Below the pieces are notes generated by a model. The model saw nothing but the letters and a program-made list of their open reading frames with translations, searched no databases and was not told the origin of the DNA. Made by a program: the position numbers and the translations under genes. Below are positions 33,701 through 45,300 of a DNA stretch of 64,000 bases, piece after piece; the first letter of the stretch is position 1, and each line of letters opens with the position of its first letter. The DNA is from Nageia nagi (lineage: Eukaryota > Pinophyta). The DNA lies in assembly GCA_050084985.1 (NCBI GenBank), contig JBITNC010000002.1:28210001-28274000 (forward strand). Reading direction: 5' to 3'.

Positions 33701-34317
33701 GGGTATGACCATTGCAGTCCATAAGACTGCATTTCGATGAGGCATTCTTGAAATAATTTGTAGAACCTTTCAATGTATCCATTTTGTGCATATCATTCGA
33801 CCATTGCAGTCCATTATGTGACATTTCATGTCCATTTATTTCTAGTAAAATTGTACATTAGTTTATTCAAGGAAGAAAATAACAGAAAAATATTAACCTT
33901 TTAAGGTTTGTAAACTTCTGTTAACATGTTTCACTTGACATACCAATTTTTTTTTTAAAAAAAGTTATTAATCAATGCTACTAACAAACAAAATGTTAGT
34001 AAAAATATTTGCATTACATAGTATCTTCTTAGAAGGTATATCATGTATTAAGCATTTTGTAAAAAAAATGCTACTAACATAAGAGGTTAGTATAGGAAAA
34101 ACAAATTGCTTGCATTGCCATTTTGATCATATTTTGCAAAAAATAAGCTCCAATATCTCATAAAATATGTGAGTATCTAATGCAATATTCCATAAGATAA
34201 CCAAAGAAGGAGGAAATTTATACCTTCTCTTAGTTTTACCTCACCAATGGGGTGTAAGATGAGGAATGAAGAAGGATGAAGAACCTCCAAGATGTAGAAG
34301 AAGAGCTTCCAAACCTG
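30777..34317 (-). other. Long 5' leader of copia B
   Basis: About 3.5 kb before gag. It includes the family-conserved block (30890-31450), AT-rich sequence, an inserted segment with gene-like content (about 32340-33840), and the conserved stretch near the primer site (34195-34260). Confidence 0.75.
32520..33840 (+). pseudogene. Captured gene-like sequence with poly(A) inside leader of B
   Basis: This segment is absent from the other copies. It reads like cellular coding sequence on the plus strand, antisense to B. At 32680-32811 the frame reads EKYQEIWDRQLQSLSAADFE and continues acidic (ESDVDANSDLEQ), then stops. At 33232-33420 a basic stretch KKKRGWPGKEKD is followed after a one-base shift by an acidic one (33400-33562, SSSQQLELSEDSLLKALRLN). 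An A13 run ends it at 33636-33648. The first part reminds me of the plant TAF1 (TFIID subunit) linker, from memory and unproven; the second part I do not recognise. Stops and shifts make it a pseudogene. Confidence 0.5.
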
Positions 34318-34329
34318 GCTCTGATACCA
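34318..34329 (-). other. Primer binding site of copia B
   Basis: Minus-strand TGGTATCAGAGC, perfect plant initiator Met site, two bases from the 5' LTR. Confidence 0.88.
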
Positions 34330-34331
34330 AT

Positions 34332-34822
34332 TGAAGGAATTAGATCTACACTAATCCTCAAGGTCCAAGACTATAGGAAACTCAATCATTCAATATCTAC
34401 AAGCTAATAACACCATTCACATAAGACAACACAAATATAATGTGGTTCCTCCCTCCTTGGGAGTACATCCACAACTAGATCTCAATTCTCAATCTATGCA
34501 CCCTCTTACAACAATTCCTTTCTCTCCTACACAAACTAGTAGAATAATCTTACTCCAAAGACTTAGTTATGTTACAAGAGGAGAGGCCCTCTATTTATAG
34601 CATGAGAGCACATCCCTAACCTCCCTTTAACCCAAGGGTAAGGTTAGGGTTACAATAAATGTATTACCTAACTTTAACCTAACAACTAACCACTTGGTAA
34701 GGTCAAAGTTTACATAATAAAGAATTCAATTAATCCTTTAAGGTATCTAAATATTCTTTAAGTGATTAATTGAATTTACAAGGAGTTTAAATATTCACAA
34801 TATTTCATTACAAATTCTAACA
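34332..34822 (-). repeat. 5' LTR of copia B
   Basis: 491 bp; partner of 25382-25872. Followed on the right by the target duplication ctgtt. Confidence 0.93.
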
Positions 34823-34827
34823 CTGTT

Positions 34828-36104
34828 ATCCTTAGTATTAATGTTGTTCTTAGAGTTTGTGTTGTCCTTGGCATTCACATTAGTCTATTTCATCTCATTA
34901 ATTATTGAGTTCTACATATTAATATCCTACTTAGATGATAAATTCAAGTCTATGCATATAATTAATCATCTAAGTAATGTTATGGGCACATAATCTCTAA
35001 TCTCTTTCTCTCTCTCATAAATTTATGTTTTAAATTTGATCTAATAACTTAGGCATTTCTTTAAAATTTAATTTATACATCATTTCTTTAGTTATTGTTA
35101 CTATTAATTTTATTATTATTATTCTATAAGATCAACATAAGAAATAAGATACCATAATACAAACACATTTTAAGTAGATGTGCATAATTACAAGTTAACA
35201 CCATTTATAATAAGGGTTAATTTTAAACATCTACATATTGGTGAAGTTGACATTTTATTTTCTTTACAAATCTTAAATTAGGGTTTGATATTGGAAAACA
35301 TGTTCCTCTATTTTATATTTGCTAGGTCATTTTTGTCAACCAAAAACCCTAGGGTTTTTTTAAGTATTTGATTGCATATAGTGTGGGTATGATAGAAGTG
35401 GGTATTTAATAAGGAAGGACCAAATACTTAAGAATGAAATCCATTTATGATCCTAAAAGGAATCAATTCAATTTAAATGCAAGGAACAAGATACTTTAGA
35501 TGTTGAATACTAAAGCAAAGGAATAAGGTAATTTGGGTGTTTAATGATGGATTTATGATCACTTTGAAGATGTTCATATTTGAGCATCAAAGATTATTCT
35601 CTTTAATTATGCAGGATCAAAGGTAGCAATTTGTAACAAGTTTATTTACTACTATTTTATTGTATTATAGTGAAACTTGGAAATACATAGGTGTTGTTGG
35701 TAATGTATATCAATGACTAGGTTGATAAGAAATAAAATATTGTTAATTGCAGAATCCAATAGCATAGAAACACATCATTCATGCCTTTATAATCTGTCAT
35801 GTAATAAAATGCTTTAGCTAGATGATCTCATCTGATAAGAATATCAAGATACAACAATATCCAATCATTTTATCTAAAGGAAACTATACTTAATTAGGAA
35901 TATTTCACTAATGAGATAAGGAGCTACCGAAACACAATGGGTTTTTAGTTGATGTGATATACTTGATATTTTAAAAAACTATACCTTTTTACCTTATTCT
36001 CTAACCTACTATTAGGAGATCAATAATATAACATAATATTTTTATATCATTTAAAGCTCTTTTAAATCCCTTAGTTTGTAGGATCTATCAAAGTTTGTAA
36101 TAAG

Positions 36105-36170
<66 letters not shown>

Positions 36171-36269
36171 ATTTGAATGAAAAGTTAAAATTTAACATCT
36201 TTTAATCATATTGGATTTTAGTACCTATCAAGAGTTTTTAAATATTACAAATGTAGGATATGAGAGTGG
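34828..36269. other. AT-rich DNA between B and TR-GAG copy 3
   Basis: No long frame or recognisable element. The left end continues the sequence interrupted by B. A TA microsatellite lies near the right end. Confidence 0.5.
36115..36166. repeat. (TA)26 microsatellite
   Basis: Uninterrupted TA repeat of about 52 bp, preceded by a short TG run. Confidence 0.95.
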
Positions 36270-36274
36270 AACTT

Positions 36275-36594
36275 TGTTAGGTCCCTATACATTATTATTG
36301 TTAGGTCGGCTATGGTTATTATTATTTCCTTACATTATTATTGTATGTCGGCTAGTGTCCTTTCATTGTAGTGGCACCCCTTGGACTCCTATATATACTA
36401 AGGAGGTATTATCATTTGAGGATGTCTATTGTTGTGTAATTGATGTGATGTAAAGGAGGTTGCCCCCTCGAAGTGGCTTATTACAAAGGAGGTTGCCCCC
36501 TCGAAGTGGCTTATTACAGATTTTATCTCTTATTCAATGCGTTGAGCTCTCTCTTTGGTGATTTTATGCTATTTTGGGAACTTTGTTCATAACA
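36275..36594 (+). repeat. 5' LTR of TR-GAG copy 3
   Basis: 320 bp, TG...CA, with the TATA box and both 33-bp units. Confidence 0.93.
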
Positions 36595-36799
36595 TTTGGT
36601 ATCAGAGCAGGCCATACGTCCCAAGTTCGAATCCCCGGAAAGGGCTACTGTGGAAAGGGCTACCTAGAGAAGACTAGAGTGAGAGCCGCCACAAGTGAGA
36701 GCCGCCGAGGACGTCGGATGCGGAGTGTGGTGGAATGTTAAGATCCTGGGTGTGTGGATTCACTAACAGGTCGACCTTTTGGTGTAACGGTTCATAACA
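36595..36799 (+). other. 205-bp extra segment with a second primer site
   Basis: The LTR end and primer site (ttcataacatttggta, then cagagcag) occur twice, at 36586-36610 and 36791-36815. The first primer site is a perfect TGGTATCAGAGC (36597-36608); the second (36802-36813) has the family version TGGTACCAGAGC. The DNA between is clearly richer in G and C than its surroundings and contains agttcgaatccc, like a tRNA B box. Not present in copies 1 and 2. Confidence 0.85.
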
Positions 36800-37512
36800 T
36801 TTGGTACCAGAGCAGACGATTCTAGGGTTTCACAGCTCAAAACTAGTCATCGTGGCATTTTCGCTACCAATTTTTTTTCGGGAGGATTAAGATTTTGAAA
36901 TTTATTGGGTTTTTTGAAGACATAACGAAGAAGTTTCGGTTAAAATTTCAGCTCCTAATTCGCTATATTTTTTAAGTTACACTCAGGGGAAGTTAAGGTT
37001 TGTGACTAGTCGCAAAAGCAGGTCTGAAACAGGTGTTCTAGCTAAAAAGGGTATATCTGAAGTTTTACAGCTCCAAAATAGGTGAAACCTATTGTATTGG
37101 TTAGGTTATATACTAAAGTTTATCTGTTACAATTTTCAAGGTCTGAGAATAAACAGGTGACACAAGGCACTTCATACAAGTTCGCTCTTCAAAAAAATCC
37201 AAAAATCAGCACATTTTGGGAAAATTGCAGTCATTTCCTCTTGGACTATCAGAATTTGACGAAATATGTGGCATTGAAAAGAAGACATCTGAGGATACCA
37301 TAGGTATAAATTGCAGACTCTAAAGGGCCGAAATTTCATATTTACATCAGTTGGAAGGTTGGATAATAGAACAGTCTCCAAATCACGATTTAAAAAGGTA
37401 CAATTTATTTATTTATTTCTTTAAATTTGCATATATTTTGATTGGAAGGTCTATTTGGGGTGATTCATAAGCTATTGGAAAGAAAAGAAAGAGTAGATTC
37501 TTTTAGGTATAG

Positions 37513-37704
37513 ATGTGTTCTGGCATCTTTAAACATAGGAGCTATCGTTACTTTGCCAGCACTGCATCCCGAGGAATTGTGGTCTCCTACAACGTACTCG
37601 CAGTATATCGCTTAGGCCACTGTTGGATTCTCTCACGTACCTTTGAGTATATAGAGAGGCCATCATGCTCATGCATGTACATGGTATATAGAGAGGTCCT
37701 TTAG
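37513..37704 (+). CDS. Small conserved leader ORF (63 aa) of TR-GAG copy 3
   Basis: Same frame as in copies 1 and 2, with one Thr-to-Met change near the end. It lies 133 nt before gag, exactly as in copy 2. No domain recognised. Confidence 0.3.
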   Translation: MCSGIFKHRSYRYFASTASRGIVVSYNVLAVYRLGHCWILSRTFEYIERPSCSCMYMVYREVL

Positions 37705-37815
37705 GATTCCCTCACGTACCGCGAGTATATTAGCAAGGGCCCTTTTCGAACGGTTGTGCATTAGACAGCACTAGCACAGAATTGAGCTCCCACGTACCTG
37801 GCGTATATAGGGAGA
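37592..37815 (+). repeat. Phased ACGTAC/GTATAT repeats, TR-GAG copy 3
   Basis: Same array as in copy 2, at 37592, 37635, 37675, 37714 and 37792. Here the fourth unit is ACGTAC and the third ATGTAC, so C-to-T changes hit different units in the two copies. Confidence 0.75.
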
Positions 37816-37837
37816 CCCCCTAGAATACTTAGTCAAA

Positions 37838-38764
37838 ATGCCACCGAAAAAAATTGCTACACCAACTAGACCTCTAGAGGGTTCATCCATGACTACGGAA
37901 AAAAGTGAAGACATATTCTTTCGAATATCCCAAGTGGAAGAATTGGTTAAAGAGTGTGTAAAAAAGGGTGATATGGAGGAATTAAAAAGGGATTTGACAA
38001 AAGAGTTGGCAACTAAAATGGATCAATATATGGAAAAGATTTTTCAACTCATACAAAACCCAGAGGTAAATATTCCTAAAGATGTTGATATGGCCCAGGG
38101 TTATCAGGTAAATAATGATATTATTCAAGGAGATAAACCCTTCATTAATAAGCCTAATTCAGGAGGATATGCTTCTACTGATGGAAGTAATCAAGCATGG
38201 TTCTCAAGGGGAATCCAAATCCCCAAGATCGACATGAGGAAGTTTGATGGAAGGGACCCCATCACTTGGATATTTCAAATGGAGCACTTTTTTGATCTAC
38301 ACCAAGTACCAACATCACAAAAAGTAACTATTGCATCCTTGTATCTAGAGCCTGAGCAGGTTGTATGGTACCAATGGCTTTGTGAACGTAAAAAGGGTTC
38401 TATTATATCTTGGTCCATTTTTACAGAGGAACTGATAGCCTACCATGAGGATGTTAAGAATAATTCCTTCTTTACTCAATTGATAAATCTAAGGCAAGAA
38501 GGTTCAGTGATGGAGCACATTCAACAATTTCAAAAGTTGAGTCTTAGAGTGAAGGATATACCAGATGATAGATTTTTGGATCTCTTTATGGGAATCTTAA
38601 AGGATAAAATTCAACATGAGGTGCATCTATTTGAACCAACATCCTTAGAGATGGCTTTTAGGATGGCAAGGAAGGTTGAAAGTAAAAATATGGCAATGGC
38701 TGAATATTCCACATGGGAAGATGAGAAATTTCTACAGAAGCATCCAGAACTACTAAAATGTTGA
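37838..38764 (+). CDS. gag: Ty3/gypsy-type gag with a pol-like tail, TR-GAG copy 3
   Basis: Intact 308-residue frame, the same length as copy 2. About a dozen amino-acid differences cluster near residues 19-25 (TEKSED versus IAERED) and around residue 75. The gag domain core (IPKIDMRKFDGRDPITWIFQ to MARKVESKNMAMA) and the tail TWEDEKFLQKHPELLKC are conserved. No zinc knuckle, no pol. Confidence 0.88.
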   Translation: MPPKKIATPTRPLEGSSMTTEKSEDIFFRISQVEELVKECVKKGDMEELKRDLTKELATKMDQYMEKIFQLIQNPEVNIPKDVDMAQGYQVNNDIIQGDKPFINKPNSGGYASTDGSNQAWFSRGIQIPKIDMRKFDGRDPITWIFQMEHFFDLHQVPTSQKVTIASLYLEPEQVVWYQWLCERKKGSIISWSIFTEELIAYHEDVKNNSFFTQLINLRQEGSVMEHIQQFQKLSLRVKDIPDDRFLDLFMGILKDKIQHEVHLFEPTSLEMAFRMARKVESKNMAMAEYSTWEDEKFLQKHPELLKC

Positions 38765-38793
38765 GGACAACATTTTTTTGAAGGAGAGGGGCA

Positions 38794-39112
38794 TGTTAGG
38801 TCCCTATACATTATTATTGTTAGGTCGGCTATGGTTATTATTATTTCCTTACATTATTATTGTATGTCGGCTAGTGTCCTTTCATTGTAGTGGCACCCCT
38901 TGGACTCCTATATATACTAAGGAGGTATTATCATTTGAGGATGTCTATTGTTGTGTAATTGATGTGATGTAAAGGAGGTTGCCCCTCGAAGTGGCTTATT
39001 ACAAAGGAGGTTGCCCCCTCGAAGTGGCTTATTACAGATTTTATCTCTTATTCAATGCGTTGAGCTCTCTCTTTGGTGATTTTATGCTATTTTGGGAACT
39101 TTGTTCATAACA
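38794..39112 (+). repeat. 3' LTR of TR-GAG copy 3
   Basis: 319 bp, one C shorter than the 5' LTR in the first 33-bp unit; followed by aactt. Confidence 0.93.
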
Positions 39113-39265
39113 AACTTGACCTTCCATGTGGGCATCATTATACCTCACTTCTCCTAACAAGAGATGATAATATTGTATTTGCATTATGTGAAAGTTGTTT
39201 ATGCTATCATAATAATGATAAAGGTATGTAAATGCAAAGATATCTTATATATATCTAAAAATGTT

Positions 39266-39348
39266 GAGAGGTATCCATCTTGAAGTACCTATCTTCTTTT
39301 TTTGGAAGATTGATTTCTAAGATAGGCACCTTGAGATGGATACCTCTC
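39266..39348. repeat. 28-bp inverted repeat (hairpin) beside TA repeats
   Basis: Arms 39266-39293 and 39321-39348 are reverse complements with four mismatches, all transitions; a smaller inverted repeat atcttc/gaagat lies in the loop. A TA-rich microsatellite follows (39349-39410). It could be a small fold-back or MITE-like element, but no target duplication is clear. Confidence 0.7.
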
Positions 39349-39349
39349 G

Positions 39350-39410
<61 letters not shown>
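39349..39410. repeat. Interrupted (TA)n microsatellite
   Basis: TA repeats with two TTA interruptions. Confidence 0.9.
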
Positions 39411-41151
39411 ATCTAGTATTGAGTTAATCTTAATTGATTATAATTCAATGAACTATATTTTACATTAAAAAATTAAATTATAAAAATCAATTATCCAATA
39501 AATTTTAAAATATAATAAAATCAATTATTCAAATATAACATACTTAATATGAATTTTAAAAAATTAAATATCTTAAAATAATATTTATATATGCAAGTAA
39601 AAAATAAATTAAATAGTATTATTCAAAATTTGTATCAACTCGTATTATTGACAAATTATATGACCAATTGATAGCAAAATAATAATGCTACTATTTTAGT
39701 TATTTTCTAACTTTATGAATTTTTTGCTTTGCAATGATCACTCTTGAATACATAGAATTGAAAATTAATTTAATTGAAAATTAATTTATCTTTAATAGGT
39801 ATCTTTCATTCGGTTTTAACAAAATTAATCCATACAAAGAAATTGGCACCAACACATACATTTTTGGCACCTTTGTTTACCTAAACACTTGATAATGGAA
39901 AATCTTATTTTAAACTTAGAGATAAATCATTAACTTTATTTTATGCTAAAGTAATTTCCCAAGTTCTTATTTCAAAAGGGTACTACCTAATGCGCATTTC
40001 ATGATTACCAAGGCATCTACATAGACAACTTTGAAGGTTTTACTCCTACCCCTAGTTGATGATGTGTGTTTAAGTCCATACATCTTGTGATCTTCCTATC
40101 ATGCTTTCCATGGAGCTTGCTTTTACTTGTTGATATATAAATCTTAGTAATCTAAGCTATTCATGAGATCATCAAATGAAATATTTGTATTTTAAAATTT
40201 GGAACCCAATTATGCCAAGATTGGGTCATTAGCGGTCTAAATATTATAGAAATGGACCATTGGTGCTAAGGAATCTAATGTTATATAGTTTGAATTCCAT
40301 TTTTAGATGCATTTCCCATACACCTCTTTCGATCATTACTATGCAAGTTTTATTTACCTTATAGGCATGTATTTGAGCTCTTAAAGGTGTGAACACCATC
40401 CCTCCTGTTCAAATTTCATTTATGTTTTTTCCTAATTACTGAGTGGACCATGATCTATCAAATCTCTTGGATTTACCAACACTTCATCTTTTGTATCTAT
40501 AAATAGGGACTTTATTTTCCATTGTATAAGAGGTTAGATATAACATTATAACATTATGGTACCATTTTATGTACTGATAACATAAAGCTTTCATTGCTCT
40601 ACAACTTTGTTATTTTTATTTTCTCCTTGTTGTTAAGTAAATAAGAATGACTCCAACTACTTGCACAAATGTCTTGAAGTTGGTTTGAGGTATTTATTAC
40701 CTTTAAGTTTATGTTTTAGCTATTAGGTATTGATTAAAGTCTTCTTTTATGATTATGTTCATGATATCTTGAGGTTTATTTCTTGTTGCACTATTTCAGG
40801 TCTCAAACAAATCTAAATGCTAAAGTATTTGACTTAGCTCTTCATCCTTGTAATTTTCCTTGTTGGAATCATGTTCAAACCTAATCACTTGCCTTACACA
40901 TTTTAAATATGTCTTACATCCCTTTAAAAGCCATCTCAAACCTCCATCTTCAAGAACGAGCATGTTTCAAGCTTCTTAATAGCTTTTCTTAGTCATTAAA
41001 TACATTTTAGTGCTTTATTATGTTGTGTCATGTGTTATCATATCATGTTGTACCTTCCTATTCCTTACAAAGTCTTACCATGATGTGTTGCGACTCTACA
41101 ACCATTTAGTTGATGCCACCACTCTTATCGCTCGATACTTGGTACCTCTCT
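39411..41151. other. AT-rich DNA without recognised gene
   Basis: A TATA-like ctataaatagggac at 40498-40511 hints at a promoter or old LTR, but nothing else supports it. Confidence 0.4.
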
Positions 41152-41651
41152 TGAAAGAATTGAATAATAACATGAATGACTCTAAACTTCCAACATAACA
41201 TGAAAGCTCACAAATCTCATCTAACAAACTCACAAATCAATCTCACAACACAACACAAGATATAAGTGGTTTCTCCAACTAGAAGTACATCCACTAACTA
41301 GATCTTTACTTCAATCACAAATACAACTCTCTTACAATCCTCCTAATCTTAACTCCTAAGCACTATCCTATAGCATAACTTTACTCCATAATTTGTGTGT
41401 GATCACAAAGAGGGAGCCTTCTATTTATAGGCCAAAATCCTTCTTTGGATCACCCTTTTATCTAATGTACAAAAGCATGACATGCACATCCTTTTACCCA
41501 AGCGGCATGCTCATGACATGGAGTGTAGGATAAGTTACATTATCATATTCACTTAAATACTTAAAGTATCAAATAATACCTTTACATATTAGTGAACTTA
41601 CATAGAATACTATTACATAACCTTTACAATAATGCATTATACATTCCAACA
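41152..41651 (-). repeat. 3' LTR of copia F
   Basis: 500 bp, bounded on the right by the polypurine tract (41652-41660, minus-strand AAGGGGGAG). Confidence 0.85.
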
Positions 41652-42370
41652 CTCCCCCTTAATGCAATATTGGGATAAAGCTAATAAGAAAGAAGAAAGA
41701 GAAAAAATAAGAGAGTTCTCCTCCAAAAAGATACAATGAAGATGAGAACTTTTTACATATTTATGAAGTAAGAAAGATCTAATATGAGACTCACTACTTT
41801 GCCAAATACAATTATTAACCATAATCAATTTCAATGTATATAAAGTAGTCATCCAACTAGAAGTCATGAAGAGTCTTCAAGAGCCTGCATACCTAAGGTA
41901 AGTAACATGCAATCTCAAAGGAACCTACAAGTTATAAGTAGCTCAAATAACATGATCAGTTAGATGCAACATATTCATATCAAAAAGGATAGATGAATCA
42001 CATAAATGCCATCATGAACTAATTAATGATGCACTATAAGTCATCATGAAGGTGCCATGCTAAAAACTCAGTCACCTACTGTATATAAAATATGTGTTGA
42101 TTATCATTATAAAATAGAGCATGCACATATGAGTTCCTCACATATGGATAACTGAATAGTACCAAAAAACATATAAAATTTCTTCACATATAGATAACTT
42201 AACAGTGCTAGATTGGCCAATCTTTTTGCTTTAAAAATTTATACAATAAGTTCCTCATGTAGAGCAAACTTACCATGAAGGTGTATAACAAAATCAACAC
42301 TATATAGCATAAAATCTTGCTAGGGGTGAAGTTGTCATCATAAATATGAATTCAACAAAAGTATTCAAAC

Positions 42371-45300
42371 TTCACTCCCCTTGAGGGTAACTTCACCAAC
42401 CTGATAACATCCCTAAGCTTACAAAATTGAGCTTCTAGGAGGGGCTTGGTGAATCAACAGAGTTTAAGGTGTATAGACAATACTCTAGGTGTATGATGCC
42501 ATCAAGAACCTTCTCCCTGATAAAATGGGCATGGATTTCCACACATTCTATTCTCTGATGGAACATAGGATTCTTAGCCAAAGAAATAGTTAACTAATTA
42601 TCTGAAGAAATCAAAGATGAGCCACATTACTTATATCTAATTTCTTTTATAAGATGCCTTAGCCAAATAGCTTCTTGAGCTACAATAGACATGGCATGGT
42701 ATTCAACTTCTATGGTAGAAAGAGAAATAGTAGGATACTTTTTGAAATTCTAAGAGATAACACCTGAACCAATGCTAAACACATGCATAGAGTTAATTTT
42801 CTATCATATTTATCTCTTCTATAGTTAGAATTTGAGAATCTAGAGAGAACAAATGAGAGAAACATAGAATACTTGAGAGCAAGATCCTTAGTCCCTACAA
42901 CATACCTTGAGATTTTCATAATATCATTAAGGTGCTCAATATATGGTTTCTAGATGAATCATGCTATTAGATTCACTACAAAGGTAATATTTGGCCTAGA
43001 TATAGTCAAATATAAAAGACTACCAATTAATTACCTGTAATCTATAGCATCAGCTAACTAAGAGTTGAAGCTCAAAGAAATAGCAATTTCAGAAGAGACT
43101 AAGATCATAGTATATCTACACTCCTCCATTCTAAACTTCTGCAAGATGTTTGATATATACTTATATTGATTAAGGTAAGTACAATCCTTGTATTGATACA
43201 TTTACATTTCAAGATAGTAGTACAAGAGACCAAGATCATTCATTTCAAATGTTGCTTTAATATTGGATATGCACTTTTGAATGATTTCATCATTATTCTC
43301 AATAATCAAAAGATCATCCATATAAAGGAGAATCAAGATCATGTCTTTTCCCTGATTGAGCACATATAGATTGGAATTAAAAAAATATTTAAAGAATCCA
43401 ATATTTTCAAGGTACCTTGAAATCTTCTTGTACTAGGCTTGAGGTGCTTGCTTAAGTCCATACAATGACTTCTTTAGCTTGCACACAAAGGACTCTTTAC
43501 CTTTCATAATAAACCCTTCTAGTTGATTCATGAGATGAAGATTTTTACATCTAAGTCACCATTGAGAAATGCACTCTTGATATCAAGTTAAAAAACTTTC
43601 CATCCTTTAGCTATAGAAATAGCATGGATAATCCTAACAGTAGGCATCTTTGTCATGAGAACAAAGTTTTTCTTATAATCTACATCGTATTTCTAAGCAA
43701 AACCTTTGACTACTAATATTACCTTGTATTTTTCAACATCCTCAACTAAATTGAACTTGATATTGTTGATCCACTTATTTTCAATCACATTCTTCTCATT
43801 AGGATAAGGAACCAAATCTCAAATTTCATTTTTCATAAGCACCTCATACTCCACTGTCATATTTTCCATCTAGAACTCATGCTTAGAATATTATTTGAAG
43901 GTTGAGGGCTCATGCTTGTTGTCAATCTTGGAAAATAAGTATTTGTTCAAGGTCATGCTCCTTGTTACCCTTTGTATTAGAGAATTTTTTTCTGAGATGA
44001 CTTATCTACATCAATATGTAACAAGCTAGGTGCAACTGAAGAATCCTCTAGATCATTAACATCCTCATTAGAAGTAGATTCTTTAGGAAGTTCATTGAAT
44101 TTTACATATTTTAAAATAAACACGGCTTTGTAGGATAGAGAGTAGAGGATGTAACCTCTATGTTGACTATCATAACCCATAAAGGTGCATTTTTTAGCCC
44201 TTTTATCTAACTTCTTTCTTTTCTTAGAAATAATATAGGAGAATGCTTCACAACCAAACATTCTAAGGTGAGAAATGTTAGGTTTTCTTCTTGACAATTC
44301 CTATAAAGAAGTTTTACTCTAAACAACTTTTATGGGATACTTATGCAAGGTGTAAATAGTAGTGCTCATAGCTTCACCTCACAAGAAACTAGGAAGATTA
44401 CTCAACATGCATCTAACCATCTCTATAATTATTCTATTTTTTTAACAACATCATTCTACTAAGGAGTGTATGAAATCATAAACTACCTCTTGATTCTATA
44501 CTTAGCACAATAATCATTAAATTCATTACTGTTATATTCTCTCCTATTATTTGATCTCAACATCTTGATTTTAAGGTTAGTTTGATTCTCAACAAAGGCC
44601 TTAAAAAACCTTAAAACTCTCAAAATTTTGATCCTTATGCTCAAGTAGATACCCAAAGATCATTCTACTAAATTCATCAATAAAATTCAAGATGTAAGAT
44701 GCTCCTCCAAGTGACTTAGTCTAAAATGAACCCATCAAATCTGAATGCATAAGTTGAAGAGGTTGAAATACTCTTATTGCCTTATATTTTTTAAATTTTT
44801 ATCTATGCATCTTACCAAGAATGCACTTCTCGCATAGACCAATTGAAGAAGAAATTGAAGGTAAACCTTACACAAGTTCTTGATTTTTCATGAATTGAAT
44901 ACTCTTATGGTTAAGATGCTCTAAACGATGGTGCCAAAGATTACCTCTAGAACACACACTAGAAGCAAGACATATCTTTGGTAGAACTTGATCCATAATG
45001 TAGAGGTTATCTTTCATAGATCCTTTAACCAAAGTGGTAAGTTCTTTCTTAATGCACTAAAATTATGAGTTGAACTCAAAAGAGTACTATTTTCTAGCAA
45101 CTTGGATCACAAAGAGAAGGTTCATCCTTAACTTAGGAACATAAAGAATTTTCCAAGAATCTTTTTGTGAATCAACACACTCCTAATTTCTTGGATTTCA
45201 AGGGTAGAGTTATCACCTATCACAATTGCATCTTTTCTATATTTATAAAAGTTCTCAAACTTTTTCTTTTTAAAGCATAAGTGATTAGTGCAACCAGAAT

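Larger units (their letters stand above)
25382..34822 (-). mobile_element. Ty1-copia element B, complete
   Basis: Complete 9441-bp element on the minus strand: 5' LTR 34332-34822, perfect primer site, leader of about 3.6 kb, gag, protease, integrase, reverse transcriptase, RNase H, a 3' untranslated tandem repeat, polypurine tract, 3' LTR 25382-25872. Perfect target duplication CTGTT (25377-25381 and 34823-34827). I count eight differences between the 491-bp LTRs, seven of them transitions. The gag-pol frame is broken by a few stops and one shift, and the integrase lacks its catalytic Glu, so B is not autonomous. Confidence 0.93.
36275..39112 (+). mobile_element. TR-GAG LTR retrotransposon, copy 3, complete
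   Basis: 2838 bp: LTR 36275-36594, duplicated primer site region, leader, intact gag, polypurine tract, LTR 38794-39112. Perfect target duplication AACTT (36270-36274 and 39113-39117). By eye the LTRs differ by one C only. It is 202 bp longer than copy 2, almost all due to a 205-bp insertion at the primer site. Confidence 0.93.

Noticed and set aside
36600-36634. A-box-like tatcagagcagg and B-box-like agttcgaatcc, a possible tRNA or SINE promoter
   Set aside because: The boxes are only 12 bp apart and no cloverleaf forms; the A-box-like part is the retroviral primer site itself.
40090-40130. agcttgct near a possible KQAP motif, hinting at a copia reverse transcriptase
   Set aside because: No neighbouring reverse transcriptase motif could be found in any frame.
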